64,000 nucleotides of DNA from Hermatobates lingyangjiaoensis (lineage: Eukaryota > Arthropoda > Insecta > Hemiptera > Hermatobatidae). The stretch spans positions 186,001 through 250,000 of the forward strand of contig JAPFBL010000256.1 of NCBI GenBank assembly GCA_026182355.1. The letters are read 5' to 3'. The stretch's first letter is position 1. Every line of letters begins with the position of its first letter. The position numbers and the translations under genes were made by a program. The notes under the pieces were generated by a model. It did no database searches. It was given only the letters and a program-made list of their open reading frames with translations, and had not been told where the DNA came from. Of the stretch, positions 23,195 to 33,120 are shown in pieces.

Positions 23195-23480
23195 ATAAAC
23201 AAGTGAAACAACAATCAATGATCAAACCACAATAAGAAATGGGAAAACAAGACTAAGTTCTTTCAACCGTAACAAGCGGTCTTCGTCAGAGTCAAAAACC
23301 CAACTAAACAAGTTTTAGTTGGTTTAGTTGGGTTTTTGACTCTGACGAAGACCGCTTGTTACGGTTGAAAGATCTTAGTCGTTTAGTTGGGTTTTTGACT
23401 ATGACGAAGACCGCTTGTTACGGTTGAAAGATCTTAGTCTTGTTTTTCCATTTCTTATTGTGGTTTAATCATATACTAGT
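23195..23480. mobile_element. Family A array (one inverted, two direct modules)
   Basis: The left arm is inverted (23200-23300), followed by two direct copies of CTGACGAAGACCGCTTG at about 23341 and 23401 (the second begins CTATGACGAAGACC). The middle repeats GTTTAGTTGGGTTTTTGACT. A (TA)n tract closes it. Confidence 0.88.
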
Positions 23481-23524
23481 ATATATATATATATATATAT
23501 ATATATCATATAAAGTATGAATAA

Positions 23525-24331
23525 AAAAAATTAGGCCTTAAAAGAAGCATGCATTAATAAATAAAAAAAAATCAGAAAATTCCATAAAAAGAATTATTAT
23601 TATTAATCCTAACTGTCTTAAAGTAGAGAGAGCAATTATTTTTTTAAATAAAATTTAAAATTAGCCCCTAAACCAGATATAAACATAGTCATCATAGATA
23701 TTATTACAAAAAAAAGTACAATCAACTATTAAAAGAAGGTCACTAAAACGAATTACATAAAAGGTATGCCCCAGCAGTTACTAGAGTAGAAGAAGGAACT
23801 AAGGCGAAACAGGTGTAGGGGCTGACACTGCGGCAGGGAAACAAGAAGAAAAGGGAAATCGAGCTCTTTTAGTAAATTCTGCTAAAATTACTAGAAAAAA
23901 TAAAAAGAAAAATCAAATTAGAGTTAAAAAATATCAACTTCCAAAATTTAATATTCATGAAATAGAAATTAAAATAACCACGTAATGAATTTGATTAGTT
24001 AAAACAATTAATATTCTTGAATTAAATTAGTGATTATTTTGAAAAAAAATAACTAGACAATAAGACACTAAGGCTAAACCATATCAGCCCAATAAAATTC
24101 AAAATATATTAGGTCTTGAAATTAATACAAATATAGAAAAAATAAATATTAAACTAAATATAAAAAAAAGAACTTTATTAAAATCAATTATATAAGAATG
24201 TCTATATAAAACAGCCATAGATGAAATTAAAAAAACACAGCCTCTAAATAATATAGATATTCAATCAAAAATAAAAGTAACAGAAACTAAAGTACTTATA
24301 CCCGACAGAAATTCTCGTCTAAGATATAAAT
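23525..24331 (-). pseudogene. nad5: nad5 relic, main part (NUMT)
   Basis: The minus frame shows LRREFLSGMSTLVSVTFIFDW near 24330-24240, shortened here to its key FDWMS box, then YSHSYMIDFNKV. Further left come TKRARFPFSSCFPAAVSAPT and, after a one-base deletion, ALVPSSTLVTAGAYLL. The leftmost part reads LSTLSQLGL in mitochondrial code (ATTGCTCTCTCTAC...). TGA and AGA codons sit where the protein needs Trp and Ser. The left border is next to (TA)n and a family A array. Confidence 0.9.
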
Positions 24332-24671
24332 AATATTTTTATTCTTTATCGAGATTTGGTCTAGGTTCAATAATACAACAACTTTAAGCCGACATTTAGT
24401 CTATATTTGTGGACATCTTCAGGGCTACATCAATACAGAATTTAATTATAATAACATGAAAAGTAATTATATTAATTAAATAATGTACTATAATTACTTT
24501 TCATGTTATTGTAATTAAAATTTTGTAGAGGATGTAGCCCTGAAGATATCTACAAATATAGACGAAACGTCGGCTTAAAGGTGTTGTATTATTGAAGCTA
24601 GACCAAACCTCGATAAAAAAGAAAAATAGTGTTTAATATATGTGGTCGAGATAAGAAAAACATTCGGCAAA
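24332..24671. mobile_element. Fold-back family B inside the NUMT
   Basis: Arms with TTTATCGAGATTTGGTCTAG and GCTAGACCAAACCTCG, plus the CTGAAGATATCTAC...GACGAAACGTC core. The one-sided tail ATATGTGGTCGAGATAAG follows the right arm. ATATAAAT flanks both sides (8 bp). It interrupts nad5 close to its 5' end. Confidence 0.85.
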
Positions 24672-25085
24672 ATATAAATTCAAAATAATTAATTTAATTA
24701 ATATATTACTAATTTAAAAAAAATTCAAATACAAATATTAATGCTCCCGAAAAAAATTAAAAAAAAAGATCATTTTATATAATAAGAAAAATATATTATC
24801 GCCTAAAATTAAATAATACCTGAAATACCATATATTTCAATCCTAAATTAAACTATTTAAACTAAATAAATAAAGTAAAAAGATTAAGTTTCAAAACAAT
24901 AAATTAAGAGGCAACCAATGTAAACTTAAGAAATATAATTCCCGGTAATTAATACAACTAAACTTTTTTATTCCTGAGTATAAAATACCGTGTTGAGTTA
25001 AAGAGTAAAAATACACTCTATAACAACTTAAAAAAAGTTGTTTTTTTTTAACTGAGTAGTTTTTTAACTTGAGTAGGTTAGTTAG
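24672..25085 (-). pseudogene. nad4: nad5 start, tRNA-His region and nad4 C-terminus (NUMT)
   Basis: The minus strand at 25040-24895 reads YFYSLTQHGILYSGIKKFSC and then LYFLSLHWLPLNLLF, the conserved nad4 C-terminus. In arthropod mtDNA a tRNA-His follows; a TAGTTTAAATAGTTTAATTT segment near 24.85 kb could be its relic, but no cloverleaf with a GTG anticodon was confirmed. The remaining AT-rich part should be the nad5 N-terminus. Confidence 0.75.
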
Positions 25086-25214
25086 TTCGTTGCGATTGAA
25101 GATTGACAACGTCCGAAAGCGTTCCAACGACTCCAATATCATCGTACGAGGTATTACGGTTTGCCGTTTGAATAATAAAAATCATACTAACCTTAGTGGT
25201 AACAATAATATGCA
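25086..25214 (+). mobile_element. PLE terminal module, family D (single arm) in the NUMT
   Basis: GTTGCGATTGAAGATTGAC, then AACGTCCGAAAGCGTTCC and AATCATACTAACCTTAGTGG match the right arm of the fold-back at 10.7-11.0 kb. It separates two nad4 segments. Confidence 0.82.
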
Positions 25215-25648
25215 TGTATTAAACTTAAAAAAGAGCCTAAAAAAATAATCTAAAAGATATCATTCTTTTAATAAATATTATTTCACCTAACAAATTTAAA
25301 GCAAGGGGGCAAGCTATATTATTAGCACAAAAAAGAAATCAAAAAAAGACAGAGAGAGAAAAATTGTAATTAGGCCTTTACTAATATAAAAATTACGACT
25401 ATTAGAGCACTCGTACATAATATTAGCTAAGCAAAAAAGACCTGACGAACATAGACCAGGCCTACTAGTAAAACCACGGAACCAACAACAGCGCAATAAT
25501 TGTAAACATTCCACAAATAATTAAAGCCAAGTGTCTAATTGAAGAATAGGTAATTAATAATTATTTGTTGTCAGTTTGAAAAATAGACATAACCCAATTA
25601 TTAATATGCCAAATAATCTTAAAAGAATAAAATAATCATTATAATATA
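25215..25648 (-). pseudogene. nad4: nad4 relic, middle part (NUMT)
   Basis: The minus strand reads SGLFCLANIMYECSNSRNFY, then ISKGLITIF, and further left ACPPSLNLLGEIM in mitochondrial code. These are the conserved nad4 blocks (CSSGLFCLANI.YER..SRS..I.KG and N.A.PPSLNLLGEI). A few substitutions, such as Cys for Arg, and frame breaks mark decay. Confidence 0.9.
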
Positions 25649-25790
25649 AACACTTTTTTTTCTTCTTGGAGTTTGGTCAGGATTAATATACGGAATCACC
25701 TTTCCGCTCTGACCAAATATTAACCCTGACCGAAATCCAAGAAGAAGAAAAAGTGTTTATTAGTAAATTGTGGTCAAGAAATCAATACCT
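25649..25790. mobile_element. Short fold-back (142 bp) with 12-bp target duplication
   Basis: CATTATAATATA flanks both sides (25637-25648 and 25791-25802). The arms (AACACTTTTT..CTTCTTGGA and inverse) enclose a spacer of about 30 bp. After the right arm comes a one-sided tail, GTAAATTGTGGTCAAGAA, similar to the family B tail. It splits nad4, so the interrupted target sequence is known. Confidence 0.9.
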
Positions 25791-25990
25791 CATTATAATA
25801 TATACAAAACCCCTTTATTAAAAATATAATACGAATCAAACCATAGCCACTCAATTTTAATAAAATAGCAGCCAAAATCATTGAACCAGAAATAGGAGCT
25901 TCAACATGAGCTTTAGATAATCAGAAATGGAAAAAAAATATTGGCATTTTAATTAAAAATGCCAAAATTAATCTAACAAAAATTGTTATT
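25791..25990 (-). pseudogene. nad4: nad4 relic, N-terminal-central part (NUMT)
   Basis: The minus strand reads FVSLILAFLIKMPMFFFHFW, then [20 protein letters not shown] and [14 protein letters not shown]. The KMPM...H.WL.KAHVEAPVSGSMILAG.LLKL.GYG core of nad4 is intact. The right border near 25.99-26.02 kb runs into another PLE module. Confidence 0.93.
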
Positions 25991-26034
25991 GACCTCTTCT
26001 ATTATATTTTATGTTTTGTTATTGAGGGCTAGGT

Positions 26035-26110
26035 CAAATAAAAGAAAATAAACTCCTTCCTAGGCCAACGTTTCGATGTATTTGTACATCATCTTCAGGG
26101 CTAAAATTAC
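26035..26110 (-). mobile_element. PLE-type hammerhead-like module (half)
   Basis: The minus strand reads CCCTGAAGATGATGTACAAA and then ACATCGAAACGTTGGCC (26060-26100), a CUGAAGA / stem II / GAAAC order. Confidence 0.8.
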
Positions 26111-26235
26111 ACGACATGATAGACAAGGTAATCAAAACGTAGGTATTGACATAGATTGCAATAGTAATGTCTATTTTAATTATTATTATAATTCTCTTTG
26201 TCGACAAAATGAAATTTCAATTAAAAAAATATTAT

Positions 26236-26324
26236 CCAAAAGCGGTTTCGTCAGAGTCAAAAACCCAAACTTTTTTTGTGGTTTAATCATTGATTGTTAT
26301 TTCACGTATTTATGTGAAATCTTG

Positions 26325-26361
<37 letters not shown>
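26236..26361 (+). mobile_element. PLE terminal family A, truncated, with (TA)n tail
   Basis: AGCGGTTTCGTCAGAGTC joins TTTTTTTGTGGTTTAATCATTG and TTTCACG.ATTTATGTGAAAT, then (TA)19 from 26323. The hammerhead-like box itself is lost. Confidence 0.8.
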
Positions 26362-26366
<5 letters not shown>

Positions 26367-26569
26367 ATAAAATGAACCAAATTTACAAAGATAAAAGCGC
26401 ACATTTGTATAAAAAAATGCACATGTTGAAACGAATTCAATGAATGGTATTTACAAAAGAAAATGAATAATCTAAACAATTTGCCTCTTTTTGAAAATTA
26501 TGCATTTTAAAACACAATATTAAAGTTAATGTGGATGTTACAGATCATTCCGCTCGACGCGTTAGAATG

Positions 26570-26895
26570 AAATTATACCTAAAAATATAGCATTATTTGG
26601 AGGGGATGAGATGAGGTATTTCTTTTTAATATTACAGTAACAAAAACAAGTTAATTAATAATATTAATAATTAAGTTATATTAATATTACATTAAGGAAC
26701 ATTCTATGTTTACAACAATTTTTTTTTTAAATCACATACTATAGAACAATGAGATTTTGTCAAAAAACTAAACCTAAAATTAGATATTAAAAAAAAAATT
26801 GCATAAAATTCCGATAACAGCAAAGGGTAATATACCTATAAAAATTAAAAATTCTTATTGGAATATAGATTGGTTTCTTTTATAATAATATAAAC
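26570..26895 (-). repeat. Dispersed repeat Rep-A, copy 2 (inverted)
   Basis: The reverse complement shares blocks with 2336-2690, including the TTTTGACAAAATCTCATTG-like, GGTATATTACCCTTTG and TATTATAAAAGAA motifs. Confidence 0.6.
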
Positions 26896-27030
26896 TTTCC
26901 AGATGGAGAATTTTCTGTTACTTACACACATTAGGTGGATGAACACCAGTAAACATACAGTTACCCATTATACATGTGACTACTCAGTTACATTTTGTTT
27001 TTTTTTTTTATAGTAAGAACATGGTACTAC

Positions 27031-27120
27031 CTTTTAGAAAATAATAACAGCCTACAGCAAACCAAGAGACAGCCATTTCAGGATAGTGGTCGACCAGGTC
27101 ATGGGCCAGATAAAAGAGAG
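27031..27120 (-). CDS. CDC16: CDC16 exon, 90 bp
   Basis: It opens after TAATTATTGCAG and closes at GTAGTA. It reads ALFYLAHDLVDHYPE and then MAVSWFAVGCYYFLK. The family has ELFYLSHKLVD.YP..PVSWFAVGCYY, one of the most conserved CDC16 segments. It ends in phase 1, and the next exon supplies AT to make Asp. The flanking introns hold a PLE-type fold-back on the right strand side (27.47-27.91 kb) and the mitochondrial insertion further left. Confidence 0.96.
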
Positions 27121-27299
27121 CTGCAATAATTATCATTACTTCAAACTTGGTTACAATGAAGTTTTCGATAAATAACACAAAAATACAGTTATAAAATGAA
27201 GTACACTGGTAAGAGGTGAAATAACAATTGGTGGACTTGATATATACCACCAATATAAGTGTGACAAATGATAAGGAACTCACCATGTGGTGTAATAGC

Positions 27300-27465
27300 A
27301 CATCTATTTATTAATGGGGATATATTATAATTTGTAGAAATGATAACAGGTCTGAAAAACCTGCAAATTCGTTGATATACGGATACAGAGACTAATCAAT
27401 CTGCTCAAGAGTGTAGGTTACCCTACTACCCGTTTGAATAGGTCTCCTGCATTAACCAGAAATTG
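27300..27465. repeat. Dispersed repeat Rep-B, copy 2
   Basis: Diverged direct copy of 19829-19995. It lies immediately beside the family F fold-back. Confidence 0.65.
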
Positions 27466-27466
27466 T

Positions 27467-27905
27467 AGGGTAAAAACCTAATGAAATAGTCTCCACATAT
27501 AGAAATTTAATAGCATAAACAACGCGTTTTGAACACGTAGTGATCTTCTTCAGGCATTAACTACAAAAATACAATGTCATCAGAGAGTTATCTATAGTAT
27601 AAAGTAAATGGTACAAAATAAAATAAGGAAAAGAGTACGAACCTAAGGATGAGTGTCTGTGGTACAACTGACTGGGAACTTCCATTTCCATCCTATTCCC
27701 AGTCAGTTGTACCACAGACAGTCAACCTTAGGTTTGTACTCTCTTCCTTATTTTATTTTGTACCATTTACTTTATACTATAGATGACTCTCTGATGATAT
27801 TGTATTTTTTTAGTTAATGCCTGAAAAGAACACTTCGAGACGCGTTATTCATGCTATTTAATTCCTATATGTGGAGACTACTTCATTAGCTTTTACCCTA
27901 CAATG
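27467..27905. mobile_element. Large fold-back, PLE terminal family F
   Basis: The arms of about 210 bp pair almost throughout, meeting at about 27687 (CAGTCAGTTGTACCACAGAC and inverse). The outer ends share TGTAGGGTAAAA and CACATATAGAAATTTAATAG. The hammerhead-like box (CTGAAGAAGA..., GAAAC or GAGAC before GCGTT) is diverged in the right arm. Confidence 0.88.
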
Positions 27906-28144
27906 AGTAATACCACATAATAATTGAATGCTCTATCTTCGAATTAACCAGAAAGGCTAATTATCAAACACAGCACACATCCAGAAATAATAAATATTAA
28001 TGGTTTTATAAAAGCATTCAAAATGTATAATCCACAATTTCCACAAAATAAATGATGAAAGATTTTCTTCAACAAATACCTATATATAGTCATTAACACC
28101 ATCTCTAATCTATTACACAAAATATGGACCACACAGGTATCCAA

Positions 28145-29190
28145 AGGATAAGGAACTCAAACCTAAGGCTCTGTGTCAAGGCCATTAAGATATTCGTCCC
28201 ACTAGGCACGAACAACTATGCTAAATTTGTTTAGTGCCCTTTTTTTTTGTATTTCTCTTAAACTTATGAAGCACAACAAAACCTTATCTACCTCAAGGAA
28301 GTTACATATAAGTTTTACTTTCTTGCGAGTCAAATTCACCTTTTTGAAAGTAAAATTAAACTGGTTAGTCATTTTGTAAATCTAGTACAATTAAATTTAC
28401 ATTTTATTTATAAAAATATAAAATGCGTATTAAATAATATTGTGGAATCAATTAGTAAAGGAGGATATTATGTCAAAATTATTAATTTACTCCAACAAAA
28501 GTAATAAGATAGGAATAAAACATGTTTATTATAAAACAACACAACTGCTAAACAAACGTTACTAGCGGGATTACTTCTATTGGCGCTGCACTGACTAATA
28601 GAAAGTTTCATAGTACGGAAGCGTGTTGTATATTACAAAAACGTTAGCCCAGCGAAGATATTATGGTTACCGTGAAAAGAATTCTAGTAAGCATGTGAAC
28701 AAAAAAATAAATGACAAGAAAATATTTATGATCCATTAGTAATTTTGAAATTGGCTAAAATATATCTATCTATGTCAATTCACCTTACTACTGTATATCA
28801 AAGACTACGGGCAATCCGAGAATGAGTTATCAAAAGTGAATTGTTTTCTAGAAGTATGTGTGAAAGAGAGTGCTTGTTCAACCTATGCATAAGAATAACA
28901 GTGCAAGTGGGAAAAAAAGTCGATCAATAATCAAAGGAATTTTTATAATTTGGATTGAAACTAACTATGCATGAAGAACGGTTACCTCTCTCTCTTTTAA
29001 GCCAATTCTCGACCAACGAATAAATGAAACCAGATCGTCTTGAGCTGGTTTTGAAGGTAAAACATCGCGTAATTTAAATTACTTTACGCTATTAAAGGAG
29101 AAGTTTTTGTAGGGTGAACAACAGAGTTCCTATTTATTGCACTAACTGCAAACACCAGTCGTACCAATGAGACCAGTTATGAAATTTCTT
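28145..29190. other. AT-rich intronic sequence
   Basis: No recognisable gene or element ends. Confidence 0.45.
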
Positions 29191-30225
29191 GATTTATTCC
29201 TAAATGAAAAATAAAAATCCAGAAATACCTCTTGAGCAATGTGCTAATCATATAGAGAACTTAGTGGGAAAAATTATTACTGCCATTCTTAATACATACT
29301 ATGCTTACTTACAAATGTATCAAATCAAAGGTAATGCAAAAAATGAGCCTCTTTACAAGCAATCTGTGAGAATAACATTTCAGGCTAAGTGAAACTTACT
29401 TTGCATTGAGATAAAGTAAGGCGGTTTTCAAAAGGAAATTACTTGAAAAGATTTATGCTTTATGCTCTTGTTGACTTTTTAAGTGACAAGCCTGAAATGA
29501 AGCACTTGCTAACCGTTAACGGTCAAGCATTTGTGAGTTAGTTAACAAATATATCTGAAAAACTGAATAAACAACTTCAAAGATCAAGCATAACTCTTCT
29601 GGATGCAAAGACAAAGGTTTTTGGTTTTTTTTTTACATTTATTGAGGCTTTCAAACAATCATGTTTCACAAAAGTTTTGACTTGTTTCATTGGCAAAAAA
29701 AAACAATTGCGAGGTGACTCATGCTGTTGTCATTGCAAATCATTTGAAAAGAATAGCCTCTGATTTAAAAAAAAAAAAAAAAATTAATTTTACAACACGG
29801 GTGACGAAATCTGGTGTTGGTGAATGCAGCACCAAGAACCATTCGGAAATTCAAATTGATCAATCGGTTAACAATTCATTCATTATACAAGGAGTGATGG
29901 CATGGCTTTGTTAATAGAAAGCAAACTAAAGACCCTCACTCGAGTAACTGCACGAGAAAATTGTTGTGACCCTTCTCCTCTTCATACATCACTGTATGTA
30001 GCTTTCGTACTGTAAATATTTTGTTACTGAGGAGAAGAAATCGACTAGTTATCAATATACGAGGAGACTTGATACTTCAGCTTTCAAAACCGACGTCTGA
30101 TATAAATCTCCCTGCAGCAGACATTAGGATCTCACTAATGGCACAGATTAATTTTTCATTCAAACAGTTTCTACAGGAAATGCAAATTCCTATTTGCTGG
30201 ATTTATGTATTATATGTTTAGAATT
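29190..30225 (+). pseudogene. Decayed hAT transposase (ZBED5/SCAND3-like)
   Basis: Pieces in changing plus-strand frames follow the order of this transposase group: EKLNKQLQRSSITLLDAKTK at about 29.55 kb (family L...LQG......D....F..KL), then near the end RNRLVINIRGDLILQLSK (family RNRL.....LR..LS...P.I), the C-terminal hAT dimerisation segment. At least three frameshifts and several stops are present. No terminal repeats were found. Confidence 0.65.
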
Positions 30226-30577
30226 GTTTTGTTCTTTTTTATTATTTTGTTTGTTGTATGTTTGAAATTGTTTGATTTTCTTCTATTATAATTATATTTT
30301 TTGGATGCCTGCTTTTATGGAAGCTTGTTAAGAGACCAAGTAAAATTTTATGTTTTCTTCGGGTGAAATTTTGAATAAAAAAAATTAACTATCACGGCAA
30401 TTTTTATCAGGATTTTAGAAACAACTAGATGGGATATGGTCCAAAAATTGGTAGGGAACTCCCGTTCTTCCTATTACCAAGACAATTCAGATAAGTGATT
30501 CACAGATTTAAGATACTAGAGTTTAAAAAATTAAAAAATAAATTATATAAATATAGGAAAATGTATTTGTTACTTAC

Positions 30578-30657
30578 CATTAGTTTTGTTAAGTTCCACA
30601 AGACATGCTATCCTAATAGGTAGGCAAGTGGAGTGATATGGGTCCTTTTTAAGAACT
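30578..30657 (-). CDS. CDC16: CDC16 exon, 80 bp
   Basis: This is a short exon between a TTTGTTTCAG acceptor and a GTAAGT donor. After one carried base it reads VLKKDPYHSTCLPIRIACL and then VELNKTN, matching the family's V..KDPFHASCLPVHIGTLVELNK. It ends in phase 1 (G), which the next exon completes as GCT. The intron to the previous exon is only about 90 bp, the shortest seen in this gene. Confidence 0.95.
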
Positions 30658-30748
30658 CTGAAACAAAATATAAGTTAATAATATGCTGGATAAGCAAATG
30701 CAATATTGCTGCTTTAAAAGGAAGGAATCTTCAGGAAAGAAGGATTAC

Positions 30749-30998
30749 TCTTCAGTTATGCTGAAGCATTCGCCGTAAGCACAGGCATAGTAGAGTCGCT
30801 CTGCCCGGGCCACCTCCATGTCAAGGTTACCAGCCAGAGCATTGTGGATAACGACGCTTGAATCAGCCGGCATTTTATGGTACTTGTTTACTAAGCTTTC
30901 GTAAATACTACGAACGAAACCTACACCTTCCTTCGAGCCTCCACATTGTAAATAAACTAAATCGACTCGGCTGAAAAGCATATTCACCAGCTCTCTTT
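30749..30998 (-). CDS. CDC16: CDC16 exon, central TPR linker
   Basis: The acceptor TTTTGCAG (30999-31001) is followed by ERELVNMLF, and the exon runs to a GTAATC donor (30747-30748). Near its end it reads LDMEVARAERLYYACAYG, then ECFSITEE, matching the family motif L..NLDVVVSLAERHYYNCDF..CYKLT. The middle (a Gly- and Ser-containing stretch) is the variable linker of CDC16. It ends in phase 2 (GA), and the next exon supplies A to complete Glu. At 250 bp it is the longest exon found. Confidence 0.95.
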
Positions 30999-31086
30999 CT
31001 GCAAAATAAAAAAAAAACCTTTAAAGTCACTAAAAGAACACACGTAAAGTTCAACTGTTAACAGTTCAGTTAAAAAAATATATATA

Positions 31087-31440
31087 TTTATATTATTCTA
31101 TATTTAAAAACGTTATGTCCGATTTCACTTTAATTAGCTTTGTTGTATGTTTTTCGAAACTTCGAAACCTTTCCTTCAATTCAAGGTTCTTCAAATCAAA
31201 GATTAGATCACCACACTTTTTCAAATTTGTATTTGACATGTTTCGGTGCTTCATACACCATCTTCGGAATTTCAATTTTACTATACTCAACAACAATTAA
31301 TCCAAAAACAAAAGAACAAAAAGTTAAATTATACTACTTAAGTAAACATTCTAAACAGGTTACACAGCCAGGTATGAAGTTGGAGTGTTGATATCAGCTT
31401 GTGTATGTCCTGAGATACCTGGAAGATCTGATGTTTCGTC
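31087..31440 (-). mobile_element. PLE-type module, hammerhead-like
   Basis: The minus strand at about 31235-31275 reads CCGAAGATGGTGTATGAAGC and then ACCGAAACATGTC. The CGAAGATGGTG / CACCGAAACATGTC arrangement is the hammerhead-like terminal motif found in other PLEs, with C for U at one conserved place. A TA-rich run lies at 31076-31100. Confidence 0.65.
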
Positions 31441-31444
31441 TACG

Positions 31445-32940
31445 CAGAGCTTGAACAAAGTTGGTTACATCTTAATTTCGTCCCACCATCCTGATGGTAA
31501 TAAATTTCGTCTCCCCCTCTTATGTTATTCTTTAAACTAATCACTTAGTCACTGATACATAATTAATAATTCACTACCAAGAAAATCTGACCGACTTTCA
31601 GTCACGATCAGTTTAGTGCAATCATTTAATTTAATGGAAAGCGGAAATGTACAAGGTTCTAACCCTGAAATTAGCTAAAAGAATCCTTTTTTTTTGAATT
31701 ACCATGACAGTTTGGATTCCCCTTTCCGAACTTTGGATTTTCCGGACGTACGTCTAATACTAATAATGGCCACCAAGAAATGAATTTAAATATAATTTAA
31801 TGCAGATCCAACCTATTAAAAATAACAATGGCAAGTATGAATAATACGTTGGAATCTATTAAAAGTAGTACCGTATTCCATAGAGTCTACATAGAAAGAG
31901 TAATAAGGTTTATATAGAAGGATTCAGTTATAACACGAAGACACTTATTCGTCATAAATCTGCTAAGTAATTGGTGCTACTGGACGTATATAACCAGTAG
32001 GTTTGGCTAAACGTAGTGTCACTTACTCACAACTTCTGAACAATCAGTACAAGGCTTGTCAATAAGCACGCTGACTTCTTAAGAACTTTACACAAATGAC
32101 TTCCTTTGTACTGACAGGATCATGAATACCGATCACAAGATCATACCTATTGCTTATGATCATAGTCAACCTGATGATGACGAGGTTGCAGATGGAAGGA
32201 TCTCCCGCTTATACTGGTCTGCGCACCATCTACGAGTATAGCTCAATAACCAAAGATGTGGGCTGGTTAGTGTGTAAGTTTTAGTTATTCTTAAAAAATA
32301 ATTTTAAGAGCTTTCCAAGCTGATAAAGTTGAATCTAGTCCTCTGAACAATCCCTTTGCTTAACCTTTCTCAACGAATTTACAATAACTTTTGTGTTTGG
32401 AACAATTCAAGATGCCAAAGTCTCCCTTACACTTAAATATTTGGTCGAAATCACTAAGTATGTAAGTAACGGAACAAATGTATGTCTCAAACTCATGAAG
32501 ATTATCTTTGAAGTAATCAATTAACTTCCTGCACAAAATATTAAATATGTCATAAAAAGTTCTAGGACTTTTTATTACACTTTTTTGACACTTATTAATC
32601 TCTCTTCAAACAAATAGAAATATTGTTATTACTGTTCAAATAACTTAAAAATTTAAGAGAATCATAATGAAAGAATATGGAATGTAGGGTATTTATTTAA
32701 CAATGCGATTCCGATTCCTCCAAAAAGACATGATCTTAAGATTAACGATTCCGATTAATCGTCCCAACATTAATATTTAAACGAAAAAAAAAGTTTCTAA
32801 ATACAAAGTGTTGACTAAAAGCCGATAACATAATCACTTTGAGAAAATCTACTAAAACTAAATATCTGAGGCAATTTAATTTTTATAGAAAGTTTGTTAG
32901 CAAACATAAAATCTTTGGTAACATGTAAAATATTGTATAG
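31445..32940. other. Intronic sequence, nothing recognised
   Basis: A slightly GC-richer patch near 32090-32290 has no supported coding frame. Confidence 0.4.
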
Positions 32941-32947
32941 TACTCAC

Positions 32948-33107
32948 CCTCAGTTGAGGTCAGCATGTGGTGCTGAATGAGAGCCTGAAACGCTTCGTAG
33001 CATAAGATATCACTACAGAGAGCCTGCTTATAGCAGTCTGAGGCCAAACTCCTGTTATCAAGAGCTTCGTATATGCAGCCTTTCAAATACAGAATCGAGC
33101 TGTGCAG
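32948..33107 (-). CDS. CDC16: CDC16 exon, second TPR block
   Basis: The exon follows TTGTTGCAG (acceptor at 33108-33110) and ends at a GTGAGT donor (32942-32947). It encodes LHSSILYLKGCIYEALDN, then a Cys-Tyr-Lys-Gln-Ala helix and EAFQALIQHHMLTSTE, matching the family's SSI.LLRG.IYDALDN...A...Y..AL....CFEAF..L..HHMLT. It ends in phase 1 (GAG G), and the next exon supplies AA to give GAG GAA. Immediately upstream, about 107 bp of this exon plus 33 bp of intron is repeated several times in tandem, so the true acceptor is one of several similar candidates. Confidence 0.95.
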
Positions 33108-33120
33108 CTGCAACAAATAA

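Larger units (their letters stand above)
23525..25990 (-). pseudogene. Nuclear mitochondrial insertion: nad4 then nad5
   Basis: Read on the minus strand with the invertebrate mitochondrial code (TGA Trp, ATA Met, AGA Ser), several segments give respiratory complex I proteins. From right to left: nad4 [19 protein letters not shown] (about 25.9 kb), GLFCLANIMYE (25.45), LTQHGILYSG and LHWLPLNLLF (25.03-24.90); then nad5 VTFIFDWMSMLFSG (24.26), PFSSCFPAAVSAPTPV (23.85) and STLVTAGAYLL (23.79). Order and strand match the usual arthropod nad4-nad5 block. Single-base indels break the frames, and three PLE-type insertions interrupt it, so this is a nuclear relic, not mtDNA. Confidence 0.93.

Noticed and set aside
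23195..23480. CRISPR-like array
   Set aside because: Repeats are in mixed orientation, with no regular spacers, in a eukaryotic genome; they are PLE terminal modules.
24800..24870. Mitochondrial tRNA-His in the NUMT
   Set aside because: Expected at this position, but no cloverleaf with a GTG anticodon could be drawn with confidence.
29690..29914. Separate small gene on the plus strand
   Set aside because: Lies within the decayed hAT transposase and runs through an A-rich homopolymer; one of several broken frames of the same relic.
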